From the NCBI RefSeq assembly GCF_000429785.1, contig NZ_KE386951.1, positions 522,009-586,008 on the forward strand: a stretch of 64,000 bases of DNA, given 5' to 3'. This document shows, in pieces, positions 37,251 to 47,500 of this stretch. The notes beneath the pieces are model-generated. The model was not told where the DNA came from, did no database searches, and saw only the letters and a program-made list of their open reading frames with translations. The position numbers were made by a program, and so were the translations under genes. This DNA is from Chitinibacter tainanensis DSM 15459. Lineage in GTDB: Bacteria > Pseudomonadota > Gammaproteobacteria > Burkholderiales > Chitinibacteraceae. The first letter of the stretch is position 1; the number at the start of each line of letters is the position of its first letter.

Positions 37251-38318
37251 TTAGGCCACCAACTGCTCCAGCTCATGCACCCGCAGCTGCAGCGAGTTGC
37301 GCTTGAATGCGGCCAGGCGTTTGTTCATCACCTGATTGAGTAGCTCATCAGCCAAATCGAAATGCAAAGTCCAGTGGCGGAATTCGCGCTCGGTTTGCCC
37401 CAGCGCCTGATAGCAGCGCGCCAGCCCATGATGCGCTTGCATCACGAGATAGCGGTAGGAATTCGGGGTGGCACTGGCGATCTCTAACGCCTGCTGCATA
37501 AAGTACATCGCTTTATGCGGCTCATGCAGATCCAGCGAGACCTCACCCAAGCCAATCATAGTGACTGATTTGCCCCAGAAATTACTACTGTGGGCATTGA
37601 GCAGCAGCGCGCGTTTGAATTGCTCTTGCGCCCCGCGCAAATCGCCCGCCGCACGCAGCAAATAGCCGCGGTAGTAGTAGATTTCCGGCTCGTACTCGCA
37701 AAAGGCCACATCCTGCAACAAGGCTTCGGCCTGATCCAGATAGTCATGCGCGCCCGGGTAATCGCGATGTTGATAGCAATACGAGGCCTGATTGATCAAC
37801 AAACAGACTTTCGGATTGATCAGCGCCACCGCCTGCAAAGCTTCGCTGGCTTTATCGGTGTATTGCAGGCTGGAGGTCGGGTCTTCAAAAGTCCAAAAAA
37901 GCTTGCCGACGCCGATATAGCCATAGGCTCGCGCCAGCGGTAAATCTTGATCGATCCCGGCCTCTAAGAGCTGCAGCCAGTAGCTCATGGCCACATCATA
38001 TTGGCCAATGCCATACATGATGTCGCTGTAGCAGTTCATCGCCTCGACCCAGCCTGCGGTTTGCCCGGCGGCACGGGTAAGATCAATCGCCTGCAGGGCG
38101 GTGACTTCGATTTGATCGAGAGTGGTGCGCGGCTGGGCGCGGTAGGCTTGCAAGCGGGTGAGCCAAGCTTGGGCTTCTAACTCCCCATAGCCCAGGGCTT
38201 GCGCCCGGTCGGCGGCCTGATTGGCCAATTCAACGGCTTGCGCCGGGCTGGAATGCACCAGCGTTTGTGCGATATCTAATAGTTCGATGACCTGATTGCG
38301 GACATTGTAGTGACCCAT
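37251..38318 (-). CDS. Tetratricopeptide-repeat protein, unknown function
   Basis: A 355-residue all-helical protein built from about eight TPR-like units (for example SYCYQHRDYPGAHDYLDQAEALL and RGYLLRAAGDLRGAQEQFKRALL). It has no signal peptide and no catalytic domain. Related TPR arrays form the sensor part of some diguanylate cyclases and regulators, but none is attached here. GAGGAGG lies five bases before the ATG. It ends in a leucine-rich helix (NSLQLRVHELEQLVA) that could be a coiled-coil. A cytoplasmic scaffold is plausible. Confidence 0.75.
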   Translation of the reverse strand: MGHYNVRNQVIELLDIAQTLVHSSPAQAVELANQAADRAQALGYGELEAQAWLTRLQAYRAQPRTTLDQIEVTALQAIDLTRAAGQTAGWVEAMNCYSDIMYGIGQYDVAMSYWLQLLEAGIDQDLPLARAYGYIGVGKLFWTFEDPTSSLQYTDKASEALQAVALINPKVCLLINQASYCYQHRDYPGAHDYLDQAEALLQDVAFCEYEPEIYYYRGYLLRAAGDLRGAQEQFKRALLLNAHSSNFWGKSVTMIGLGEVSLDLHEPHKAMYFMQQALEIASATPNSYRYLVMQAHHGLARCYQALGQTEREFRHWTLHFDLADELLNQVMNKRLAAFKRNSLQLRVHELEQLVA

Positions 38319-38409
38319 TGCTGCCTCCTCACGGGTGAGACTGACGCACGATCTCCCCGCCTTACTGCTTTTTTATTAAAATATTAGTGCTTACTGAATT
38401 ATAAGGCGA

Positions 38410-38435
38410 CAAAAAAGCGGGCATAAAGCCCGCTT
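38410..38435 (-). terminator. Intrinsic terminator after ferredoxin gene
   Basis: Minus-strand stem AAGCGGGC/GCCCGCTT with a 5-nt loop is followed by TTTT, 22 nt beyond the ferredoxin stop. Confidence 0.85.
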
Positions 38436-38457
38436 GTCAGCTGCATAGGGCGCTCAA

Positions 38458-38721
<264 letters not shown>

Positions 38722-38788
38722 TTAACAAAACAATCGAAAAACTAGATATGCGGAATTCTCCCACTTTCATGCGGGAAGAACAACTTTC

Positions 38789-39370
38789 CTATGCAGATTC
38801 AGTGCTGTTTTCTGCATCCCCAGCCGCCGCACGGCAGAGTAAAGCATACCGCACCGTGCCGGCTTTGCCTTCGCGCAAGATCTCCCAGCCGCTTAGATCG
38901 GGCAGCGTTTCGCATTCAATATACACCCGCGCCCGCTCGCTCAGATGGGGCGGCAACAGCGCCAATGTATCGGCCAGCAAGGTGCTGGCAAAGGGTGGAT
39001 CAAGAAACACCAGATCAAACGCTTGCCGATTCTGGCTTAAAAAACGCTGCGCATCGGCGTTCAACAGCTGAATCTCGCGCGCACCCAGCGTTTGCTGGCT
39101 GGACTGCAAGGCCTGATACACCGGCCGGGCCATTTCGACCATCACCACTTGTTTGGCATGGCGGCTGGCGGCTTCAAAACCTAGCCCGCCGCTGCCGGCA
39201 AACAGATCCAAGCAGTGCCAACCCGTGAGGTCTTGCCCCAGCCAGTTGAACAGCGTTTCGCGCACGCGGTCGGGGGTGGGGCGCAGGCCCAGTGAATCGG
39301 GAAACTTCAGGATACGGCGCCGGTATTGGCCGCCAATAATACGCACCTGATTTTTGTGCTGTGCGGACAC
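38789..39370 (-). CDS. rsmD: 16S rRNA (guanine-966-N2)-methyltransferase RsmD
   Basis: Methyltransferase of 193 residues. Start region VRIIGGQYRRRIL, LRPTPDRVRETLFNWL, SAM motif CLDLFAGSGGLGFEAASR and catalytic DPPF (LVFLDPPF). It methylates G966 of 16S rRNA. I chose the GTG at 39370 because GGAG sits five bases upstream; a TTG at 39430 in the same frame is unlikely. It is divergent from ftsY. Confidence 0.95.
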   Translation of the reverse strand: MSAQHKNQVRIIGGQYRRRILKFPDSLGLRPTPDRVRETLFNWLGQDLTGWHCLDLFAGSGGLGFEAASRHAKQVVMVEMARPVYQALQSSQQTLGAREIQLLNADAQRFLSQNRQAFDLVFLDPPFASTLLADTLALLPPHLSERARVYIECETLPDLSGWEILREGKAGTVRYALLCRAAAGDAENSTESA

Positions 39371-39439
39371 GGCTGCTCCAGTTAAAATCTCGCAAATAGA
39401 TTCGTATTTTCCGCGATTTGCAGGAATCAAGCCAACACC

Positions 39440-40672
39440 ATGTTTAGTTTTTTTCGTAAAAAGAAGCCGGCCGACACCCCGGTAACGACTTCACCGGCCC
39501 CGGACACCACCACGCCCGCGGCGGCCAGTCCGGCGCTGAACCCGAGCGCAGCCGAGCCGATTAGCCCGCCAGCAGCCGCCAGCGAGCCCTTGCCCCATGC
39601 CGCCGTCGAGCACGCCGAGCCGGCGGCGCCGGCGCCCAGCGCAGCCCCAGAATACCCTGCCGAGGTATCGCCTGTAGAAGCAGCTACTACACAAACTGCA
39701 GACACATACATCGAGAGCGACCCTGCTCAACTGGCACCAGTAGCGCAGCCGCAAGAAAAACCCAAGCTCTCGTGGACCGAGCGCCTGAAGCTAGGTCTGG
39801 CGAAAACCCGCGATAAACTGGGTAAAAGCCTGGCCAGCGTGTTTGGCGGCGGCAAGATCGATGACGATCTGTATGACGAGCTGGAAACCGTCTTACTCAC
39901 GGCCGATATGGGCGTCGATGCCACCCAGCATTTGCTGAATGATGTGCGCGATCGCGTGTCGCTCAAGGGCCTGAAAGACGCGGCCGAGCTCAAAGGCGCG
40001 CTGAAAGACAGCCTCACCGAGTTGATCCAGCCGCTGCAAATCCCGCTGGATGTCAGCGGGCACAAGCCGTTTATCTTGATGGTGGCGGGCGTGAATGGCG
40101 CCGGCAAAACCACCTCAATCGGCAAGCTGGCCAAGTATTTCCAAAGCCAAGGCAAATCGGTACTGCTGGCCGCTGGTGATACATTCCGCGCTGCCGCACG
40201 CGAACAGCTGGTGGTGTGGGGTGAGCGCAATGGCGTGCATGTGATTGCCCAAGAATCGGGCGACGCCGCCGCCGTGGCCTTTGACGCGGTTAACGCCGCT
40301 AAAGCGCGCGGCATTGATGTGGTGATTGTCGATACCGCCGGCCGCCTGCCCACCCAACTGCACCTGATGGAAGAAATCAAAAAAGTAAAACGCGTGGTGC
40401 AAAAAGCCGAGCCGACTGGCCCGCATGAAGTGCTGTTGGTGCTTGATGCCAACACCGGCCAGAATGCGCTGGCGCAAACCAAGGCTTTTGATGATGCGCT
40501 GGGCCTGACTGGGCTGGTGCTCACCAAGCTGGATGGCACGGCCAAAGGCGGCGTGATCGCCGCCATTGCCAAAAACCGCCCAGTACCGCTGCGCTTTATT
40601 GGCGTGGGTGAAGGTATTGATGATCTGCGCCCGTTTGTGGCCAAAGACTACATCGACGCGCTGTTTGAATAG
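39440..40672 (+). CDS. ftsY: Signal recognition particle receptor FtsY
   Basis: A 410-residue SRP GTPase. Residues 10-110 form an Ala/Pro/Glu-rich acidic A-domain. The N domain follows, then the G domain with P-loop GVNGAGKTTS (217-226), DTAGR near 297, TKLDGTAKGG near 362 and GVGEGIDDLRPF at the end. It docks ribosome-SRP complexes at the inner membrane. Gene order ftsY, (GNAT), ftsE, ftsX echoes the usual ftsYEX group. Confidence 0.97.
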   Translation: MFSFFRKKKPADTPVTTSPAPDTTTPAAASPALNPSAAEPISPPAAASEPLPHAAVEHAEPAAPAPSAAPEYPAEVSPVEAATTQTADTYIESDPAQLAPVAQPQEKPKLSWTERLKLGLAKTRDKLGKSLASVFGGGKIDDDLYDELETVLLTADMGVDATQHLLNDVRDRVSLKGLKDAAELKGALKDSLTELIQPLQIPLDVSGHKPFILMVAGVNGAGKTTSIGKLAKYFQSQGKSVLLAAGDTFRAAAREQLVVWGERNGVHVIAQESGDAAAVAFDAVNAAKARGIDVVIVDTAGRLPTQLHLMEEIKKVKRVVQKAEPTGPHEVLLVLDANTGQNALAQTKAFDDALGLTGLVLTKLDGTAKGGVIAAIAKNRPVPLRFIGVGEGIDDLRPFVAKDYIDALFE

Positions 40673-40702
40673 CCGTTTCAGCCCAGCTTAAAACGCCCGC
40701 GC

Positions 40703-41287
40703 ATGCAACTGCCCACCCTCACCACCGCCCGGCTGACACTGCGGCCACTGCAAGATACGGATGCCCCGTATATTGCTGAACTTGCGGGAGAATGGGCGGT
40801 TGCGGGCAATACCCGCCGCGTTCCGCATCCTTATGATTTAACAATGGCGCAAGAGTTTCTCGCCTGGCAAGCGCAAGCCAGCCGGGATCGGGTTGAAGAT
40901 GTCTTTGCTGTCACTTTACGTGGCAGCGGCAACTTGATTGGGTGTGTCGGGCTGGTCTACCAACCGCAACACACCGAATTAGGTTATTGGTTTGGCCAGG
41001 CATTCTGGGGGCAAGGTTACGCCACTGAAGCCGCTCAGACCACCATCGCTTACTGCCGACAAGCACAAGCCCCACAGTATTTTTATGCCGAGCATTTAGT
41101 CAGCAACCCTCGTAGTGGCCGCGTATTGGAAAAGCTGGGGTTTCAGCCTAAGGGGCAGTATTTTGGCGAGGGTCGTGAGGGCGCAGGCGTTGAGCTGATG
41201 TTTTATCATCTAGATGGACATTGGGATAGCAGTCGAGCTGACCCCAGTTTTATTGAGGATTTGTATGATTCAGTTTCAGCAAGTTAG
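40703..41287 (+). CDS. GNAT-family N-acetyltransferase (RimJ/RimL-like)
   Basis: A 194-residue acetyltransferase of the Acetyltransf_3 type: start TARLTLRPLQDTDAPYI, acetyl-CoA site GYWFGQAFWGQGYATEA (about 95-111) and AEHLVSNPRSGRVLEKLGF near 130-148. Substrate unknown; relatives modify ribosomal protein N-termini or small molecules. It sits between ftsY and ftsE, and its last 23 nt overlap ftsE, whose ribosome binding site lies inside it. That suggests co-translation. Its composition is slightly less GC-rich than ftsE. Confidence 0.88.
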   Translation: MQLPTLTTARLTLRPLQDTDAPYIAELAGEWAVAGNTRRVPHPYDLTMAQEFLAWQAQASRDRVEDVFAVTLRGSGNLIGCVGLVYQPQHTELGYWFGQAFWGQGYATEAAQTTIAYCRQAQAPQYFYAEHLVSNPRSGRVLEKLGFQPKGQYFGEGREGAGVELMFYHLDGHWDSSRADPSFIEDLYDSVSAS

Positions 41288-41918
41288 CAAAAGCTATCCG
41301 GGTGGTTTTGATGCCATCAAGAATCTGAGCTTCGAAATCCCCAGCGGCGAGCTGGTGTTTCTGGCCGGCCACTCTGGTGCGGGTAAATCGACGTTGCTCA
41401 AATTAATGGCCGGCATCGAAAAGCCCACCGCCGGGGCGGTTTTGCTGAATGGGCAAAATCTGGCGCGGATGAGCCGCGCCTCGCTGCCTTTTGTGCGCCG
41501 GCATATCGGCCTGATTTTTCAGGATCACAAAATCCTGTACGACCGCAGCGTCTTTGATAATGTGCGCCTGCCGCTGGATATCATCGGCTTTGATCATCAG
41601 GAAGGCCGCCGCCGCGTATTAGCCGCGCTGGATAAAGTCGGCCTCGCCGGCAAAGAAAAACTCAACCCGATTTCGCTCTCGGGTGGCGAGCAGCAGCGCC
41701 TGTGTATTGCCCGCGCGGTTGTGCATCGTCCGTCGATTTTGCTGGCCGATGAGCCCACCGCCAATCTCGATCGCGATTACGCGCACGATATTCTGGAGCT
41801 GTTCAAATCCTTCCATCAGGTGGGCGTCACATTGGTGATCTCGGCCCACGATGAAAGCCTGATGGCCGACTATGGCCGCCGCATTCTGCGCCTGAAAAAC
41901 GGCCAATTTACCGCTTGA
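41265..41918 (+). CDS. ftsE: Cell division ATP-binding protein FtsE
   Basis: ABC ATPase of 217 residues. Walker [11 protein letters not shown]-loop [15 protein letters not shown], signature [14 protein letters not shown], Walker [13 protein letters not shown] and H-loop ISAHDES. With FtsX it controls periplasmic amidase activation at the septum. ATG 41265 gives the canonical [14 protein letters not shown] start and has TTGAGGAT upstream; the frame is open 51 bases further back within the GNAT gene. Confidence 0.96.
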   Translation: MIQFQQVSKSYPGGFDAIKNLSFEIPSGELVFLAGHSGAGKSTLLKLMAGIEKPTAGAVLLNGQNLARMSRASLPFVRRHIGLIFQDHKILYDRSVFDNVRLPLDIIGFDHQEGRRRVLAALDKVGLAGKEKLNPISLSGGEQQRLCIARAVVHRPSILLADEPTANLDRDYAHDILELFKSFHQVGVTLVISAHDESLMADYGRRILRLKNGQFTA

Positions 41919-41928
41919 GGGGCACACA

Positions 41929-42831
41929 ATGACAGCCTGGTTCCGCTCTCACCTACAAGCTTTTACTCGCTCGATCGGGGCGCTGGTGCGCCAGCCCATC
42001 GGCAGCCTGCTTAATCTGCTGGTGATTGGCATCACCGCCGCTTTCCCACTCGCGCTGTGGCTGATCGTGAATAGCGTTGGGCAGATCAGCCAACATATCA
42101 GCATCGAGCCACAGATTTCGATCTTTATGGCGCCCAGCGCCGAGCCCGCGCAGGTGAGCGCCCTGCAGCAGCAACTCAAAGCCGACCCGCGCATCGCTAA
42201 GCTCACGTTCACGCCGAAAGATGAAGCACTCAAAAGCTTGCAAGGCAGCTTTGGCAATGCCGATTTGCTGGCTGGGCTGGTAGACAACCCCTTGCCCGAT
42301 GCCTTTGTACTGCAACCGAAAAGCGTTGATCCGGCCGCGCTGGAAGCATTGCAAAAAGAGCTCAGCGGCCACACTGGCGTGGAAGAAGTACAGCTGGATG
42401 CCGAATGGGCGCGCCGCTTGGCGCGCATTACCCAGCTGGGGGCGAACGTATTTGAAGTTGTTGCCGGCATGCTCGGTGCAGCCTTGGTGCTGATTACCGG
42501 CAATGCGATCCGCATGCAGATCCTGACCCGCAAAGACGAAATCGAAGTGGCGAAACTGATCGGCGCCACCGATGCCTTTATCCGCCGCCCTTTTATCCAC
42601 AGCGCGCTGCTGCAGGGTATTCTGGGCGGGCTGGTGGCCACCGGCATTGTTTGGGGCGTGATCGGGCATCTGAATCCGGCCATTAATGCACTGGCGCAGT
42701 CGTATGGCCAGCAATTTGCACTGCAAACACCTGATCTGCTGACTATTGCCGCAGTCTGCGGCATTGTCGCTACGTTGTGCCTGCTCGGCGCCTTGCTGGC
42801 GGTGTGGCGCCATCTGCGTCAGTACCGTTAA
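41929..42831 (+). CDS. ftsX: Cell division protein FtsX
   Basis: A 300-residue membrane protein: a first helix near 25-47, a periplasmic loop (about 48-165) and three C-terminal helices with the FtsX-domain segment EIEVAKLIGATDAFIRRPFI. It partners FtsE. The gene starts 10 nt after ftsE and is followed by a hairpin terminator. Confidence 0.95.
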   Translation: MTAWFRSHLQAFTRSIGALVRQPIGSLLNLLVIGITAAFPLALWLIVNSVGQISQHISIEPQISIFMAPSAEPAQVSALQQQLKADPRIAKLTFTPKDEALKSLQGSFGNADLLAGLVDNPLPDAFVLQPKSVDPAALEALQKELSGHTGVEEVQLDAEWARRLARITQLGANVFEVVAGMLGAALVLITGNAIRMQILTRKDEIEVAKLIGATDAFIRRPFIHSALLQGILGGLVATGIVWGVIGHLNPAINALAQSYGQQFALQTPDLLTIAAVCGIVATLCLLGALLAVWRHLRQYR

Positions 42832-42853
42832 AGCCACGTAGAGCCTAATCGTG

Positions 42854-42904
42854 CGCCCCATCCCACCGCGCTTTACAACAGGCGCTGGTGAATGGGGCGT
42901 TTTG
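42854..42904 (+). terminator. Probable intrinsic terminator after ftsX
   Basis: Arms CGCCCCAT (42854-42861) and ATGGGGCG (42892-42899) enclose a 30-nt interior and are followed by TTTTG. It separates ftsX from the two-component genes. Confidence 0.65.
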
Positions 42905-42972
42905 TTTGGCAAGGGCTTGCCGTGCCACGCATAATCCAAGCAGGAATATGATTGTTTGGATGAGGCAACCGC

Positions 42973-44511
42973 GTGGCGCTCCGCAAAGAAAATGTGCTGA
43001 TCGTTGATGATCAAACCACCTTCCGGCAAACCCTAAAAAGCATTCTGTCAGAGCAGGGTTTTACCGGCATTGAGCAAGCCAGTAGCGGCCGCGAGGCGCT
43101 GCAGATCCTCAAAAAGCAGCCCATCAACTGCATCATCAGCGACTGGAATATGCCCGGCATGGACGGGCTGGAGCTGCTGCAATGGGTTCGCAATCAGCCG
43201 GGCACCGCGCATATCCCGTTTATGCTGATCACCGCCAATGCCACGCGCAGCAGCATTGAGGCCGCGCTGGAAAACGGCGTTACCGATTACCTGATCAAAC
43301 CCTTTACCACCCAACATTTTGCCAACCGCATGCACCGCATGCTGCTGGGCAAACGCTCGGCGCCGGCTCGCCCTCAACCCGCCAGCCGCCGCCCCCTGAT
43401 TGGCGAACTCAATCTCGAGCAGGAAACCCGCCGCGCCAGCATCCTGATTGTGGATGACGCCAAAGACAATATCGAAGCCGCCGCCACGGTGCTGGAAGAT
43501 GATTACCAGCTGCAAGTGGCCTTAAGCGGAAACAAAGCCCTGGAGCTCGCCCGCAGCGCCACCCCGCCCGATTTGATTCTGCTCGATGTGATGATGCCCG
43601 AGCCTGATGGCTATGCCGTGTGTCAGGCACTGCAGGCCGACCCAGCCACCCGCCAGATTCCGATTATCTTTATGACCGCCAAAGATCAGCCAGATGATGT
43701 TGCCAAGGGGCTGGAAATGGGCGCAGTTGATTATGTGGTCAAGCCTTTTCACCCCACCATCTTGCGCGCACGCGTGCGCACCCAGCTACGTCTAGCCAAA
43801 GCGGTGAGCAATCTGCAGCTGCAATCAGCGCGCCTGGAAGAAGACGCCCGCTTACGCGAGGAAGTAGAACAGCTCAATAAACACGATCTGAAAAGCCCGC
43901 TGAGCGCGGTACTGCAAGCCACCGAGCAATTACTCACCGATGGCCTCACCAGTAGCCAGCAAAAATTGGTACGGCTGGCCACCAATGCCACGCATGCCGC
44001 GCTAGAGCAAATTGACCGCACCCTCGATTTATTACGGATGGAAACCGGCAGCTACCTGCTCGATGCCGAGGTATTCGAGCTGGGCGAGCAGGTGCGCCGC
44101 GTGGCCGCCGAGGTTGAGCTCGCCTTTGCCGGCAAAATCAGCATGGATCTCACCGGCCTGGGTGAGCAGCCTTTAAATGTGCTGGGCAATACTGGCCTAA
44201 GCCTGGGGATTCTGTCCAATCTACTGAAAAACGCCGCCGAGGCCGCCCCCGAAGGCAGCCAGATTCATTGCTCGGCCACCGTGGGTCAGAAAGACATTCA
44301 GCTGGCCATTCACAATCAGGGCGCGGTGCCCATGGCGATCCGCCAGCGTTTTTTCGAGAAATATGTCACCGCGGGCAAAGCCAAGGGTAATGGCATCGGC
44401 ACCTACACCGCCCGGCTGTATGCCGAGGCCCAGCATGGCAGCCTAGAGATGCAAACCGACGATGACACCGGCACCACCCTCACGCTGCGTCTACCGCGGC
44501 AGGCAGACTAA
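42973..44511 (+). CDS. REC-REC-histidine kinase hybrid, cytoplasmic
   Basis: A 512-residue two-component protein without membrane helices. Receiver 1 spans about 6-125 with phospho-acceptor Asp57; receiver 2 spans about 155-272 with Asp205 (LILLDVMMPEPDG). After a coiled-coil a kinase core follows: H-box KHDLKSPLSAV with His304, N-box LLKNAAEA near 418-424 and a G-box GNGIGTYTARL. The start is GTG 42973 with GAGG upstream. It ends 3 nt before the large hybrid kinase, which argues for a shared phosphorelay. An output DNA-binding domain is lacking in both, so a further regulator must exist elsewhere. Confidence 0.9.
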   Translation: MALRKENVLIVDDQTTFRQTLKSILSEQGFTGIEQASSGREALQILKKQPINCIISDWNMPGMDGLELLQWVRNQPGTAHIPFMLITANATRSSIEAALENGVTDYLIKPFTTQHFANRMHRMLLGKRSAPARPQPASRRPLIGELNLEQETRRASILIVDDAKDNIEAAATVLEDDYQLQVALSGNKALELARSATPPDLILLDVMMPEPDGYAVCQALQADPATRQIPIIFMTAKDQPDDVAKGLEMGAVDYVVKPFHPTILRARVRTQLRLAKAVSNLQLQSARLEEDARLREEVEQLNKHDLKSPLSAVLQATEQLLTDGLTSSQQKLVRLATNATHAALEQIDRTLDLLRMETGSYLLDAEVFELGEQVRRVAAEVELAFAGKISMDLTGLGEQPLNVLGNTGLSLGILSNLLKNAAEAAPEGSQIHCSATVGQKDIQLAIHNQGAVPMAIRQRFFEKYVTAGKAKGNGIGTYTARLYAEAQHGSLEMQTDDDTGTTLTLRLPRQAD

Positions 44512-44514
44512 GCC

Positions 44515-47500
44515 ATGCAGGCCCGCTTTGCTTGGCGCTGGTGGCTATTGAGCCTACTGCTCGCGGGGCTCGCGGGCTGGGTTACAGTGCAGTGGCAAGC
44601 GGCACAACAGCAGGCAGCTCAGCAAACCCATTTACAATTGTTGGCGCATGATCTGGCGTTAGAGATTCGCTCCAATACCAGCGAAGGGCGCGTTTTGGGT
44701 GCAGCCCAGCTGATGGGGCGCACCTCGGCCAGTGTGCGCGGCAGCCTACTTGGCGAGGCGAGCGCCACGGCGCGCCTAGTCGAAGATAGCCAGCATGTGT
44801 TGCGGCAATTTGGCGCCGAGAGCACCTACCTGCTAAGCGGCACCGGCCAGGTACTGGCCTACACCGATAACCAAAACCGCCAGCTGCTGCTGGGCGAACA
44901 GCTGGGGCAGCGCCCGTACTGGCAGCAAGCCATGCGCGGTGAAGCGCATATTTATCCGGCCATTGGTATTCATTCGCATGAGCGCGGCCTCTACTTCGCT
45001 GCCCCGGTGTGGTTGCCGCAAGTGCCACACTATCCGCAAGGCGTGCTGGTCATCAAAATGGGCGGTGACTTTATTGATGGGCTGCTGCGCAAGCACGGCT
45101 CGCGTGCCTGGCTACTATCGCCCGATGGGCTGATTTTTGGCAGCAGCCAACCCGGGGATTTATTTCAGTGGCTAAAGCCGCTCGCCGCCGATGATTTACT
45201 GGCTTTGCGCCAGCTGCATCAATTTGACGCCTTACTGGGCAATACCCCGCCCAGCCTTCTGGATTGGGCGCCAGCGGGTGCGGGCGTGCTGCGGCTGGGT
45301 GGCATGCGCTATCTGGTGGCGGAATCCCAACTTAGCTGGCCCGACCCGCGCGGAACCTGGAAAGTAATGGTGCTACAAGATCGCAGCCAGCTCTCGCCCT
45401 GGTGGCATTGGCTACCGTTAGCGAGCCTGGCTAGCATTCTGGTCTTGGTGGCGAGCCTGCTGCTGTATGCCCGCCAGCGCTGGCGGGCGCTGCAACAGCG
45501 TCATCAGGACGAGCAAGCCGCCGCCGCGCGGCAATTGCAGGAGCGGGAAACCGCGTTTCGCACCCTGGCCGAAAATGCCTCGGATGTGATCATGCGCTTT
45601 ACCCCCGATGGCCGGCTGCTGTATGCCAGCCCGGCGCTGTTTCGGCAATTGCGGCAGCCTGCGCGCGAGGTCAGTAGCTGTCGGCTGGCCGATTTGGGCT
45701 TTAGCGCCAGCGAAGCGGCCGAGCGTGAAGCCGCGATTGCCAGTGTGAGCCAGCTGGCGCAACCACTGCGCCGCAGCTTTGCTTATGGCCTGGCCGAGCA
45801 TTGGCGTGAATGGATGCTCACGCCCGAGCTGAATGCGCACGGGCAGGTGCAAAGCGTGCTCGTCACCTCGCGCGACATCAGCGAACAGCTGGCGCAGCAA
45901 ACGGCGCTGGCCAATGCCAAACAAGCCGCCGAATTGGCGCGACAGCAGATTGTGGATTTATCCAACACCCTGCCGCTGGCGGTCTTTCAATATCGCCAAC
46001 AAGGGGAAGCTGGCGAATTTACCTTCCTCAGCGCCAAAACCGCCGAGCTATTTGGCGTGAGTCTGCAGGAAATCTACGCAGATCCGGCGCAGCGCTGGCG
46101 GCATGTGCCGCTGGCAGAGATGCAGCAGGCGCGCAGCGAAATCCGCGCCGCCATTGCCGAGCGGCGAACCGCAGATGTGCAACATACCGTGCAGCTGGCG
46201 GGCGAGCTGCATCACATTCGCACCGTGGGTGTGCCGGCGCGTGGCGCCGATGGGCAAGATTACTGGAATGGCTTTTTTATGGATATCACCCGCGCGGTAC
46301 AGCAAGCCGCCGCGCTGGAGCAAGCCCGCCACACAGCCGAAGCCGCTACCGAAGCCAAATCTCGCTTTCTGGCCAATATCAGCCATGAGATCCGCACTCC
46401 ACTGAATGCCGTACTGGGTCTGGCGCATCTGGCCGCGAAACACAGCGACAATCCGCGCCAGCACGATTACCTAAACAAAATCAGTCATGCCGGCCAGGTG
46501 TTGCTCAGCCTGATTAATGACCTGCTCGACTTCTCGAAGATCGAAGCCGATCGGCTCACTTTAGAGCAGATCCCCTTTTCGTTAAGCGACGTGCTCGCCC
46601 AAGTTGCGACGGTCACGGCGGGGCGGGCGCAAGAAAAAGGACTGCACTATTGGTTTGATCTGTCCCCCACACTGCCGGAGCAGTGGCAAGGCGATCCGCT
46701 GCGGCTGGGGCAAGTGCTGATCAATCTACTCAATAACGCGATCAAATTTACCGCCCATGGCGAAGTGAGCCTGCACTTGCAGGCCATTCAGGAAGGGGAT
46801 GCTTGCTGGCTCAGCGCCGCTGTTCGCGATACCGGCGTGGGCATGCAGCCCGAGCAACTGGCGCGGCTGTTTCAGCCCTTCACACAGGCCGATAGTTCAA
46901 CCACCCGCCAATTTGGCGGCACCGGCTTGGGGCTGAGTATTGCGCAGCGACTGGTGCAGCTGATGGCGGGCGAGATCAGCGTCGAAAGTACCCCCGAGCA
47001 AGGCAGTGTATTTCGTTTTAAGGTGCGGCTCAGCGCCAGCGCCGCCGCCACGCCCATTCAGCCACCCACGCGCGGCCATGTCACTCTATTAAGCCGGCAT
47101 ACGGGGCTCGCGCAGCTGGCCCAGCGCTACAGCCCGGCAACGACGTTTCAGCAAATCATCGACGACAGCCCGCTTGGGCCGAGTGATTGCTATTTGCTGG
47201 ATATGCTGTTTGCGCCAGCGACCAGCCTGCTAGCCATCGCCCGCCAGCTGCGAGCGGCGCAGCCCGCGGCCGAGCTATGGCTGCTGGGCGAGCCGGCCGC
47301 CGAAGATTGGCCTACGTGGCAAGCGCTGAATGCGCGCGCTATTGCGGCGCCCTACTTGCCCGCAGCTTGGCGAGGCGAAGCCCAACCCATTACGCCAAGC
47401 GCCCCTACGCTGCGCTTTGCCCCCGCCAGTGTGCTGGTGGTAGAAGACAATGCCATCAATCAGCAAATTGCCTGCGAATTATTGGCCGAGCTGGGCCTGC

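Noticed and set aside
41214-41264. N-terminal extension of ftsE
   Set aside because: These codons lie in the GNAT gene, do not resemble FtsE, and a good ribosome binding site precedes ATG 41265.
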